From contig CADAXH010000034.1 of assembly GCA_902791785.1 (NCBI GenBank), positions 1 through 15,148 on the forward strand: a stretch of DNA of 15,148 nucleotides, in the 5' to 3' direction. The stretch's first letter is position 1. Every line of letters starts with the position of its first letter. The stretch is from an uncultured Ruminococcus sp. Its GTDB lineage: Bacteria > Bacillota > Clostridia > Oscillospirales > CAG-272. The notes under the pieces are model-generated. The model ran no database searches. It was not told the origin of the DNA and was given only the letters and a program-made list of their open reading frames with translations. The translations under genes were made by a program, and so were the position numbers. This document shows positions 8,954 through 15,148 of the stretch, one piece after another.

Positions 8954-8982
8954 ATTCTACCATATTGGCATATTCTTGTAAA
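8954..8982 (-). promoter_or_regulatory. Promoter of the nfeD-SPFH operon
   Basis: On the minus strand, TTTACA (8982-8977), a 17-base spacer and TAGAAT (8959-8954) are each one mismatch from consensus. The start point would be near 8947, giving a leader of about 25 bases with the AAGGAGG site before nfeD. Confidence 0.75.
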
Positions 8983-8985
8983 GAA

Positions 8986-9010
8986 AAATCGGTCGCAATC
9001 GCACCGATTT
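8986..9010. repeat. Inverted repeat in the nfeD/lipoprotein divergent region
   Basis: AAATCGGT (8986-8993) and ACCGATTT (9003-9010) are perfect 8-bp arms around a 9-base centre CGCAATCGC. Read on minus, the right arm runs into a short T-rich tract, so it resembles a weak terminator, yet no minus-strand gene is seen upstream. It sits immediately upstream of the nfeD -35 and about 14 bases before the -35 of the divergent promoter, so an operator is the other possibility. Confidence 0.5.
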
Positions 9011-9023
9011 CAAACTTCGCGAC

Positions 9024-9052
9024 TTGAATTACATAGGCGATTGGGGTATCAT
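9024..9052 (+). promoter_or_regulatory. Promoter of the orphan lipoprotein gene
   Basis: TTGAAT (9024-9029), a 17-base spacer and TATCAT (9047-9052) form a near-consensus sigma-A promoter. The start point would be near 9059, leaving a leader of about 58 bases to the ATG at 9117. Confidence 0.65.
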
Positions 9053-9116
9053 TTGCACTGAGATTATATCTGTTTACATTCGTCAAATAGTCAAATAATG
9101 GAAAGAGGCAAGAAAA

Positions 9117-10142
9117 ATGAGAAAGACGAAAATTATATCGCTGATTGTTGCTGCAGCTGTTATCATGGGAGTTTTCATTGGCTGTAATCCTGTGAAACAA
9201 CCTCAGGATACCGAGACAACTGAGCACACAACTACAGAGAAAGTCACACAAACCACAAATCCCGAAGATGAAGCCACAAGGATTCCGGAAACAACCGAGT
9301 TTTTCACGATAGAAGAAACTACTGCAGAAAACACAAAAGAGACGGTTCCTTATGAGACTGTTCCTGTGACGGACGAGACCACAACTGACGAACATGAAGA
9401 GATCGAAGGAGACTGCAGCGGAGTCTGGAGAGTTGAAAAAGTAATTGTTCATATGGGACCACCAGAAGGTTCAAATGCATTCTCGGTTGATGTTTCAGAT
9501 CAGCTGTTATCCATATACATAGATGAGAACAGCATTTATATGGGATCAACAGACAGCATAATACAACAGTACAGAAGAATGGGAGATGTCGTTTTCGACG
9601 AGGACGAACACGGAAAGACAATTACCATAAGCATGTTCAGCTTAGCTTCCGGACGCAGTCTGACTGCTGAATACCATTACTCGATGAAAAAAGATGAATG
9701 GGGAACCATAAAGCTGCACTTAGACCTTAAATCTCTTGACGGTGATCCTACTAAGTTCGGATTTGACAGCATTATGAATACACATTGCGGAATTGAAATG
9801 TCAGAATGGGCATTTGCCAAGACTGATTCCGAACATGATCCGGATCTCTTCAGGTCAAACGATACAGTGTGGTATGCGGAACAGCCTTCTCTCGGCAGGT
9901 ATAAAAAACTCCGTTTTTCGTACGACGAAGGATTCAATGTGTACGATAACAACCTCATTATAGGAACATGGAGAACCATAACACGAGGGCAGGACAAAAT
10001 CCTCATAATCACAGACACAGACGGTTATGTCACAGAAGGAACATACAGTGTCAACAGTTCTGAATACAACCCAATCCTTGTAATCAAGTGGGACGACGAA
10101 GAACCGGAATCCAGGTATTTTGTTCCCGTGCTGGAATATTGA
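9117..10142 (+). CDS. Thr/Glu-rich lipoprotein of unknown function
   Basis: The 341-aa protein has a basic N-terminus, a hydrophobic signal core and a likely lipidated Cys23 (GVFIGC; Phe at -3 is unusual but tolerated in some lipoboxes). Residues about 27-98 form a low-complexity linker rich in Thr and Glu (runs such as TTEKVTQTTN), likely an extended spacer off the membrane. Two globular parts follow: about 99-250 begins with CSGVWRVEK, and about 251-341 has WYAEQ and a strand-rich stretch GTWRTI...EGTYSV...VIKWDDEEPESRYFVP. The pattern resembles small beta-barrel (lipocalin-like) modules, but I do not recognise a family. The ATG at 9117 has GGAAAGAGG (9100-9108) upstream. The gene is monocistronic, with its own promoter and terminator. 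Confidence 0.85.
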   Translation: MRKTKIISLIVAAAVIMGVFIGCNPVKQPQDTETTEHTTTEKVTQTTNPEDEATRIPETTEFFTIEETTAENTKETVPYETVPVTDETTTDEHEEIEGDCSGVWRVEKVIVHMGPPEGSNAFSVDVSDQLLSIYIDENSIYMGSTDSIIQQYRRMGDVVFDEDEHGKTITISMFSLASGRSLTAEYHYSMKKDEWGTIKLHLDLKSLDGDPTKFGFDSIMNTHCGIEMSEWAFAKTDSEHDPDLFRSNDTVWYAEQPSLGRYKKLRFSYDEGFNVYDNNLIIGTWRTITRGQDKILIITDTDGYVTEGTYSVNSSEYNPILVIKWDDEEPESRYFVPVLEY

Positions 10143-10166
10143 TTTATTTTTATTTATTTTTATTTA
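10142..10166. repeat. AT-rich 10-base tandem repeat
   Basis: The unit ATTTATTTTT occurs twice (10142-10151, 10152-10161) followed by a half copy ATTTA. It starts in the stop codon of the lipoprotein gene and runs up to its terminator. It is too short to call a mobile or satellite element. Confidence 0.7.
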
Positions 10167-10169
10167 CAG

Positions 10170-10196
10170 AAATGCAGCCTTTGGTTGCATTTTTTG
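10170..10196 (+). terminator. Intrinsic terminator of the lipoprotein gene
   Basis: The stem AAATGCAGCC/GGTTGCATTT (10170-10179 and 10183-10192) contains one G-T pair, has a TTT loop and is followed by a T-rich tail to 10200. It lies 28 bases after the lipoprotein stop and just before the promoter of the next operon. Confidence 0.85.
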
Positions 10197-10197
10197 T

Positions 10198-10226
10198 TTT
10201 ACAAAAGGCATTAATAAGAGTATAAT
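10198..10226 (+). promoter_or_regulatory. Promoter of the yfmF-yfmH-lgt-folD operon
   Basis: TTTACA (10198-10203), a 17-base spacer and a perfect TATAAT (10221-10226). The -35 lies directly in the T-tract of the preceding terminator. The start point would be near 10233, and AGGGAG (10244-10249) provides the Shine-Dalgarno six bases before ATG 10256. Confidence 0.85.
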
Positions 10227-10255
10227 TAATTGATTAAATTGTCAGGGAGTCACGT

Positions 10256-11539
10256 ATGTTTGAAAGAAAACAGATATCTGAGGGAATATTCTTCAACTGC
10301 ATCAGCGATTTGAGATTCAAGGTCAACATGATAAGCATTAAGTTTCTCTTGCCGCTGGAAAAAGAGAACAATGCTCCGCGCGCACTGATATTTCCCGTAA
10401 TAATAGGGGGAACCGAAAACTATCCCACCGAAAAGGATCTTAACAGATATCTTGAGGAGATATACAGCAGCACTGTTTCTTCTTCGTTCAACAGACTAGG
10501 TAACATATGTATCGAGAACCTTAATGCTGTGTTTCTCAGAAAAAAATACATTCAGGACGAAACAGATGTCGAAACAGGAGTATTGAATGTTCTTGAAGAT
10601 ATGCTCAGACATCCTGTCCTTGAGGGACGAGCATTCAAAAAAGAAAAAGTGGAAACCGAAAAGATGCATCTTGCAGATTCGGAGCGTTCCGTAATTAACA
10701 ACAAGGGGAAATATGCCGTAAACAGATGCATGGAGCAGATGCTCAGCGACGACGATTTCGGTTATCCGCCTAACGGAACTGTTGAGGATATTGAAAGAAC
10801 GACACCGGAGCAGATATACGAACAGTATTTGTACATGCTTGAGCACGCGAGAATAGAAGTGTTTGCAGCAGGCGAACTTGATTTTGGCAAGTATTGTGCA
10901 TTTGTCAAAGAACTATTTTCAGGCGTCGACAGAAAATATGAAGATAACCTGTCTGTTTCTCCTATAACTGATCATGTCAGGAAAGTCAAGAGAATCAATG
11001 AAACTGACGATGTTGCACAGGGAAAGATGGTAATCGGATTCAGGACTTTCTGCAGTTCTGTCGATGACTACTCCAAGACAGCCCCTCTGATTGTTGGAAT
11101 GAACCTTTTTGGAGCCGGTTCCACCAGCAAACTGTTCAACAATGTAAGGGAAAAAATGAGTTTGTGCTATTACTGCTCGTCATTTTCTGTCATGGACAAA
11201 GGTCTGATGTTTATTCAGTCGGGCGTAGCAAAAGAAAATGAGAAAAAAGCATTTGATGCAATAATGGAGCAGTTTGAAAACGTAAAAAAAGGCGATATTT
11301 CCGATGGAGAAATTGAGAATGCGAAATCCGACGCTGTATCGGATCTTGTGGGAGCATTTGATTATCTCAGGGGTGTAATATCCTGGTATTTTGTAAAAAC
11401 AATAACAGGCAAGTCTTACGACAAAGAACTGCTTGTGAATTACTTTAAGGGCGTTACAAAAGAACAAATAGTTGAAAGCTTCAAATCTATTGAACTTGAC
11501 ACATATTATTTCCTATGCGGAGGCGAAAGCAATGAGTAA
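10256..11539 (+). CDS. yfmF: M16-family inactive peptidase homologue, EF-P modification-associated YfmF
   Basis: The 427-aa protein has the two-lobed M16 (pitrilysin/insulinase) fold. The N-terminal lobe has no HxxEH zinc motif (the matching area reads around NRYLEEIYSS), so it cannot be an active protease by itself. The second lobe keeps the M16-like NVREKMSLCYY segment (296-306), whose Arg and Tyr normally help the partner's active site. With the active partner just downstream this is the standard heterodimer. In Bacillus subtilis the homologues are ymfF/ymfH (NCBI spelling YfmF/YfmH), required in an unclear way for 5-aminopentanol modification of elongation factor P. The EF-P link is by family, not shown here. 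The gene overlaps yfmH by eight bases (ATGAGTAA), implying translational coupling. Confidence 0.9.
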   Translation: MFERKQISEGIFFNCISDLRFKVNMISIKFLLPLEKENNAPRALIFPVIIGGTENYPTEKDLNRYLEEIYSSTVSSSFNRLGNICIENLNAVFLRKKYIQDETDVETGVLNVLEDMLRHPVLEGRAFKKEKVETEKMHLADSERSVINNKGKYAVNRCMEQMLSDDDFGYPPNGTVEDIERTTPEQIYEQYLYMLEHARIEVFAAGELDFGKYCAFVKELFSGVDRKYEDNLSVSPITDHVRKVKRINETDDVAQGKMVIGFRTFCSSVDDYSKTAPLIVGMNLFGAGSTSKLFNNVREKMSLCYYCSSFSVMDKGLMFIQSGVAKENEKKAFDAIMEQFENVKKGDISDGEIENAKSDAVSDLVGAFDYLRGVISWYFVKTITGKSYDKELLVNYFKGVTKEQIVESFKSIELDTYYFLCGGESNE

Positions 11540-12818
11540 ATATCTGGAACTCAATTACCCGTCACTCGACGAAAAAATAATATGTGCAAAACACAGGAGC
11601 GGACTTGAAGTCAGGCTGATACCGAAAAAATTCAGTTCGGGCTGTGCAGTTTTCGGCACCAGGTACGGAGGCAAGGACAACTGTTTCAAACTGGAAGGTG
11701 AAGAAGATTTTTCAGTAATGCCTGAAGGAGTGGCGCACTACCTGGAACACAAAATGTTCGAGAGTGAAGACGGAACAGATCCGTTTGAAAGGTTCGGAAG
11801 ATACGGAACATATGCCAATGCATTCACCAGTTCCAACGTAACATGTTACCATTTCACATCAACGAATAACTTTCTGGAGAATCTGAGAATCCTGCTGGAT
11901 TTTGTTTCACATCCCTATTTCACCAAGGAAAACGTTGAAAAAGAACAGGGAATTATTGGACAGGAAATAAAAATGGGAGACGACAATCCAAACAGAGCCC
12001 TGTATTATATGCTCCTTAATTCTTTGTATGAGTCAAATCCAGTTAAGACAAAAGTAGTCGGAACAGTGGAGTCCATATCAAGGATCACCCCTGAGTTGCT
12101 CTACAGGTGTTATAACACCTTCTATAACATGTCAAATATGAGGCTGTGCGTCTCGGCTGACATAACAATGGATGAGATACTGAGCGTATGTGACGAATTT
12201 CTCGAAATTAAACCTCAGAAAAAGATAATAAGAAAGACTTTTGAAGAAAAAGAAGAAGTGAACGTCAAGTATTCCGAAAAGAAAATGTCTGTTTCAAAAC
12301 CCATTTTCATAGTAGGAGTCAAAGACAATTTCAAATCAGACAATTATACGGAAAGATATAGAAGAAATATTGCAAGCAACATCATGATGAATGTACTGTT
12401 CGGACAATCAGGTGATTTTTACAACGATGTTTACAAGAGCGGTCTTATCAACGACTTTGATTTCGATGCTGATTTTTCCGATTCTTATGCGTACTGTGCA
12501 ATTGACGGAAAAAGCGACGAACCTGAAAAAGCATATGAAAAATTCCTGACATGCGTCAAAAATGCCAAAGACATCATTAAACGCGAAGATTTCAACAGAT
12601 GCAAGATTGCTTCAATAGCTTCCATAATCAAGTCGCTGGATTCCGTAGGCGTAGCGCAGGCAGAATTCAGGACCTCAATATTCGGCACAGAACTGTTTGA
12701 TCTGATTAATTTGTACAGAGAAGTGACGTTTGAAGATGTAATAAGTCTGTCTGAAGAACTGTTCAATGACAGATACATCACAATGAATGTAGTTAAACCT
12801 TTGAAGGGAGATTATTAA
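11532..12818 (+). CDS. yfmH: M16-family zinc peptidase, EF-P modification-associated YfmH
   Basis: This 428-aa M16 metallopeptidase is the catalytic partner of YfmF. The inverted zinc motif HxxEH is intact as HYLEH (His69, Glu72, His73), and the distal zinc ligand is very likely Glu145 in GQEIKMGDD, 72 residues later, the usual M16 distance. Flanking motifs MPEGVAHYLEHKMFE and the NAFTSSNVTCYHF segment are typical. The start at 11532 is chosen because GGAGG (11519-11523) lies eight bases upstream and it overlaps the yfmF stop; an earlier in-frame TTG would put the start deep inside yfmF. Its substrate is unknown; a role in EF-P lysine modification is inferred from B. subtilis. lgt starts one base after its stop. 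Confidence 0.93.
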   Translation: MSKYLELNYPSLDEKIICAKHRSGLEVRLIPKKFSSGCAVFGTRYGGKDNCFKLEGEEDFSVMPEGVAHYLEHKMFESEDGTDPFERFGRYGTYANAFTSSNVTCYHFTSTNNFLENLRILLDFVSHPYFTKENVEKEQGIIGQEIKMGDDNPNRALYYMLLNSLYESNPVKTKVVGTVESISRITPELLYRCYNTFYNMSNMRLCVSADITMDEILSVCDEFLEIKPQKKIIRKTFEEKEEVNVKYSEKKMSVSKPIFIVGVKDNFKSDNYTERYRRNIASNIMMNVLFGQSGDFYNDVYKSGLINDFDFDADFSDSYAYCAIDGKSDEPEKAYEKFLTCVKNAKDIIKREDFNRCKIASIASIIKSLDSVGVAQAEFRTSIFGTELFDLINLYREVTFEDVISLSEELFNDRYITMNVVKPLKGDY

Positions 12819-12819
12819 T

Positions 12820-14025
12820 ATGAGTCACATGTTTGCCGTGCCAAGCACGCTATATGAAGAATCATGGGTATCTTTTCCGGGACTCGGAATAGGTGATTTT
12901 TCACTCAACAATGTTGCTTTTACAATATTCGGTCACGATGTCATGTGGTATGGTGTCCTGATTTGCCTCGGCATCATACTGGCGGTTGTATATGTCGGAT
13001 ACAGAGCGTCCAAAGTCGGAATCAGATTTGATGACATTCTCGATTACACTTTGTTTGCTGTTCCGCTTTCCATTGTCGGAGCAAGACTGTATTACGTTAT
13101 TTTTTATGGAAACTATACTTCTTTCCTCGACATGATTGCCATCTGGAATGGCGGACTTGCCATATACGGAGGAATAATCTTCGGCGCATTGACTGTTCTG
13201 GTTGTGGCAAAAGTAAAAAAACAGAACTTTTTCAAGTTGTTTGACTGCATTGCTCCTGCAGTCATGATGGCTCAGGCAATAGGAAGATGGGGCAACTTCA
13301 TGAACGGCGAAGCATTCGGAGGAATTGTTTCTGAGAGCAGTCCTTTGTACTTTATGCGTATGGGGCTGAGAAACTCAATTACTGCGGAAACGTTCGGAGT
13401 CAGCAATATGGTGTATGTTCACCCGACATTCTTCTATGAGTCATTGTGGAACGTTATAGGATTTGTTCTGATTAATCTGTTCTACAAGAAGAAAAAGTAT
13501 CACGGACAAATACTTCTCGCATATCTTGGATGGTACGGATTCGGAAGAACATTTATCGAGATGCTCAGAACGGATTCTCTGTATATCGGTTCATCATCAA
13601 TAAGAGTTTCTTCACTGGTTGGTGCTATTTGCGTAGTCATAATCGTACCTCTGCTTATAATCCTCAATCTGGAATTCAACAAGAGAAAAGAAAGAGGAGA
13701 GATACCTGAATGGTTTGTGCCTGATATACTTTATCTGTTCGGAGTGGGAGCGAGAGTCACAAACGAGAATACTCCAAATGAAGAGAAGGCTGCACAGAAG
13801 GACGAAAAAGAAGAGTTCGGAGGCGAAAACATCAAGGCGACGGATATAGACTTTGATGACAACGTTAATTCCGATACCAACGACTATGATGTAAAAGTTT
13901 TGATTGACAAAGATATAGTTCAGTCCATAGCACCGGCGCAAAAAGAGGAGAGCGAAGAAGATTCTCGTGAGGACACAGAGGATAACTCTGAAGAGGAGAC
14001 AAAAGAGGATGAGCACAATAATTGA
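12820..14025 (+). CDS. lgt: Prolipoprotein diacylglyceryl transferase with acidic C-terminal tail
   Basis: The enzyme transfers diacylglycerol from phosphatidylglycerol to the lipobox cysteine of prolipoproteins at the cytoplasmic membrane. It is polytopic (about seven helices) with the Lgt signature GRWGNFMNGEAFG from Gly155; Arg156, Asn159 and Glu164 match E. coli Arg143, Asn146 and Glu151. A second conserved motif, FGRTFIEMLRTD, lies near residue 240. GGLAIYGG has Tyr116 where E. coli has His103. The core ends near residue 310, and about 90 further residues form a strongly acidic, disordered-looking tail ending in repeated Glu/Asp (total 401 aa against about 260-300 usual). ATG 12820 has AGGGAG nine bases upstream. 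The end overlaps folD by 17 bases. Confidence 0.96.
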   Translation: MSHMFAVPSTLYEESWVSFPGLGIGDFSLNNVAFTIFGHDVMWYGVLICLGIILAVVYVGYRASKVGIRFDDILDYTLFAVPLSIVGARLYYVIFYGNYTSFLDMIAIWNGGLAIYGGIIFGALTVLVVAKVKKQNFFKLFDCIAPAVMMAQAIGRWGNFMNGEAFGGIVSESSPLYFMRMGLRNSITAETFGVSNMVYVHPTFFYESLWNVIGFVLINLFYKKKKYHGQILLAYLGWYGFGRTFIEMLRTDSLYIGSSSIRVSSLVGAICVVIIVPLLIILNLEFNKRKERGEIPEWFVPDILYLFGVGARVTNENTPNEEKAAQKDEKEEFGGENIKATDIDFDDNVNSDTNDYDVKVLIDKDIVQSIAPAQKEESEEDSREDTEDNSEEETKEDEHNN

Positions 14026-14863
14026 TGGAAAAAAGATTTCCGAGATGGTAAGACAGGAATATGCCGAGGAAATAAAAAGACTTGCCGGAATGGGAGTGGT
14101 TCCAGGACTGGCGGTCATCATAGTCGGCGATGATGCTCCGTCTAAAATATATGTCAGAAACAAGGGAATTGCCTGCCAGCAGGTCGGCATTCATTCAGAA
14201 ATAATTGAGATGCCTGAAGAAACCGAACAATCCGAACTGATAGAAAAAATACAACAGTTGAACGAAAGAAAGGATATTGACGGAATACTTGTCCAGGTTC
14301 CGCTTCCGAAACACATTAATCCTGAGGTCGTTGTTGCCAGCATTTCTCCTGACAAAGATGTTGACGCTTTTTCTGAAATCAATGTGGGAAAAATCATGAT
14401 AGGAAGACAAAGATTCCTCCCATGTACTCCTGCTGGCGTTATTGAACTACTCAAAAGGTACAACATTGAAATATCCGGAAAAGAGTGCGTCATGGTTGGC
14501 AGAAGCGATATAGTGGGAAAACCGATGGCTATGCTGCTTATGCAAAATGACGGTACTGTGACAATCTGTCACTCAAAGACAAAGAATCTTGCTGAAATAA
14601 CAAGAAGGGCAGATATACTTGTCGTCGCAATGAAAAAGTCCAGATACATCAAAGCTGATATGGTCAAACCGGGAGCCGTTGTCATAGATGTCGGAATGAA
14701 CAGGGATGAAAATGGAAAACTGTCGGGTGATGTTGATTTTGACGAAGTCAGCAAAGTCGCATCATACATAACGCCTGTCCCGGGCGGTGTAGGTCCGATG
14801 ACAATAACAATGCTGTTGAAGAATACAATAACGGCAGCAAAACACAACCACGGAATCGAGTAA
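14009..14863 (+). CDS. folD: Bifunctional methylenetetrahydrofolate dehydrogenase/cyclohydrolase
   Basis: FolD interconverts 5,10-methylene-, 5,10-methenyl- and 10-formyl-tetrahydrofolate in the cytosol, using NADP(H), and so feeds purine synthesis and formyl-Met-tRNA. The 284-aa product has normal length. Motifs: SKIYVRNK with Ser45, catalytic Tyr48 and Lys52; QVPLP (96-100); PDKDVDAF; the nucleotide-binding GRSDIVGKP from Gly164; and TPVPGGVGP (255-263). The start at 14009 is chosen over a longer frame because the family begins at MSTIIDGKK and GAGGAG (13993-13998) is ten bases upstream, inside the acidic-tail codons of lgt. It is the last gene of the coupled operon. No defect is seen. Confidence 0.97.
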   Translation: MSTIIDGKKISEMVRQEYAEEIKRLAGMGVVPGLAVIIVGDDAPSKIYVRNKGIACQQVGIHSEIIEMPEETEQSELIEKIQQLNERKDIDGILVQVPLPKHINPEVVVASISPDKDVDAFSEINVGKIMIGRQRFLPCTPAGVIELLKRYNIEISGKECVMVGRSDIVGKPMAMLLMQNDGTVTICHSKTKNLAEITRRADILVVAMKKSRYIKADMVKPGAVVIDVGMNRDENGKLSGDVDFDEVSKVASYITPVPGGVGPMTITMLLKNTITAAKHNHGIE

Positions 14864-14911
14864 GAAATATGCCGCCACATTTTCATTTTGAAATGTGTGG
14901 CGGTATCTTAC
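14860..14911 (+). terminator. Long imperfect hairpin after folD, possible terminator without T-tract
   Basis: ATGCCGCCACA (14869-14879) pairs with TGTGGCGGTAT (14896-14906) with one G-T pair. The helix extends outward through GTAAG (14860-14864) and CTTAC (14907-14911) across a 4-base bulge. The outer arm includes the folD stop codon. No T-run follows on either strand, so it is not a canonical intrinsic terminator; transcript-end protection or Rho-type termination are alternatives. Confidence 0.45.
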
Positions 14912-14913
14912 TG

Positions 14914-14931
14914 ATTGACTTAACAGTCAAT
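14914..14931. repeat. Perfect 7-bp palindrome
   Basis: ATTGACT (14914-14920) and AGTCAAT (14925-14931) surround TAAC. It lies two bases after the folD hairpin. The left arm also contains a -35-like TTGACT, but no -10 stands at 16-18 bases, so it is listed as a repeat only. Confidence 0.5.
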
Positions 14932-14976
14932 TAACAAGCACTCAGCAAGAAGTCTTCCTCTTCTATAGGAGGCGAG

Positions 14977-15042
14977 ATGAATTGTGAGAAAGAGTGCGAA
15001 AAGGATTACGAAACACACAAGAAATACAACCCAAGATATTGA
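14977..15042 (+). CDS. Possible 21-aa small protein
   Basis: The 21-codon frame starts at ATG 14977 with a perfect AGGAGG (14967-14972) four bases upstream, slightly short spacing. The product is very charged, with two cysteines (NCEKECEK) and a basic C-terminus ending KKYNPRY; it has no signal or membrane helix. No good promoter is visible directly upstream, so it would depend on read-through from folD. CCTC at 14957-14960 could pair with the GAGG of its ribosome site. A strong -35 (TTGAGA) overlaps its stop codon. The frame could be a leader peptide, a true small protein or chance. Confidence 0.4.
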   Translation: MNCEKECEKDYETHKKYNPRY

Positions 15043-15067
15043 GATTAAAAATACGAAGTTGTATAAT
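15039..15067 (+). promoter_or_regulatory. Promoter of a structured transcript leaving the window
   Basis: TTGAGA (15039-15044), a 17-base spacer and a perfect TATAAT (15062-15067). The expected start is near 15073-15075, at the 5' strand of the hairpin described next. Confidence 0.7.
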
Positions 15068-15071
15068 TATC

Positions 15072-15133
15072 GGTAGTAATTGCGGCAATAAACATCCGTG
15101 AAGAAGGAAAAAGAATCTTTGCCGATTACTACC
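15072..15133 (+). ncRNA. Structured 5' leader or small RNA, family unknown
   Basis: GGTAGTAAT-TG-CGGCAA (15072-15088) pairs with TTGCCG-ATTACTACC (15119-15133): 15 base pairs, interrupted only by the 2-base TG bulge, closing a 30-base purine-rich loop. With the promoter at 15039-15067 the transcript would start essentially at this helix. After the helix only AATCTGTTCTAAAAA remains before the window ends, so the downstream gene is unknown. I compared it by memory with common riboswitch cores (c-di-GMP, fluoride, preQ1, THF) and recognised none. Confidence 0.45.
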
Positions 15134-15148
15134 AATCTGTTCTAAAAA

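Noticed and set aside
8946..9452. 168-codon minus-strand frame over the nfeD upstream region and the lipoprotein gene
   Set aside because: It is Cys/Phe/Ser-rich, runs through two promoters and a hairpin, and lacks a start site; antisense of the Thr/Glu linker.
13612..14190. 192-codon minus-strand open frame over the lgt tail and folD start
   Set aside because: It results from the purine-rich acidic codons read in reverse; both sense genes are certain.
15072..15133. Inverted repeat as ends of a miniature transposon
   Set aside because: Only 30 bases lie between the arms, no target-site duplication is visible, and the promoter placement fits a transcript leader better.
15098..15145. GTG-started 15-codon frame inside the right-edge hairpin
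   Set aside because: No ribosome site precedes it and the bases are already explained by the helix pairing.

Overview
The window looks like chromosomal DNA of a low-to-moderate-GC Bacillota, most likely a gut-type anaerobic member of the class Clostridia. The basis is the AGGAGG-type ribosome sites with tight gene coupling, sigma-A type promoters, the relatives suggested by the proteins (DNA polymerase I, Lgt, the YfmF/YfmH pair linked to EF-P modification), and lipoproteins without an outer-membrane context. No phage, transposon or CRISPR array is visible, so most of it is core genome.

Layout. Positions 1-49 hold the 5' part of a tRNA-Thr(GGT) on the minus strand, with a perfect-consensus promoter. 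It diverges from polA (225-2738, plus), whose extended -10 lies inside a perfect TGTGA-N6-TCACA palindrome. Behind polA come a metallophosphoesterase lipoprotein gene (2755-3661), an unrecognised multi-membrane protein (3663-4535) and a large P-type cation ATPase (4537-7474), separated by 1 to 16 bases. Two of these are broken. The phosphoesterase has lost the stretch between its GD and GNHD metal motifs, and the ATPase has lost part of its second membrane helix. Both losses shift the frame. A bidirectional terminator (7483-7520) separates this block from a convergent nfeD-SPFH (stomatin/QmcA-like) pair on the minus strand (8922 to 7526).

A divergent intergenic region with a hairpin separates nfeD from an orphan, Thr/Glu-rich lipoprotein gene (9117-10142), which ends in a terminator. 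The next promoter starts in that terminator's T-tract and drives a tightly coupled operon: yfmF (inactive M16 homologue), yfmH (M16 peptidase with intact HxxEH), lgt (prolipoprotein diacylglyceryl transferase with a long acidic tail) and folD (bifunctional folate enzyme).

The last 285 bases contain a long hairpin after folD, a second small palindrome, a possible 21-codon ORF with a strong Shine-Dalgarno, and a good promoter. That promoter's transcript would begin with a 15-bp helix that is cut off from its downstream gene by the window edge.

How it fits together: polA (replication/repair), folD (one-carbon supply) and the EF-P modification factors are housekeeping. Lgt would lipidate the two lipoproteins seen here. 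The SPFH/NfeD pair organises membrane microdomains. The strongest leads are the paired frame-breaking deletions in the polA-ATPase block, the Crp-like palindrome over the polA promoter, the extra C-terminal membrane domain of the ATPase, the acidic tail of Lgt, and the structured 5' leader at the right edge. I did not find a convincing wholly new system.
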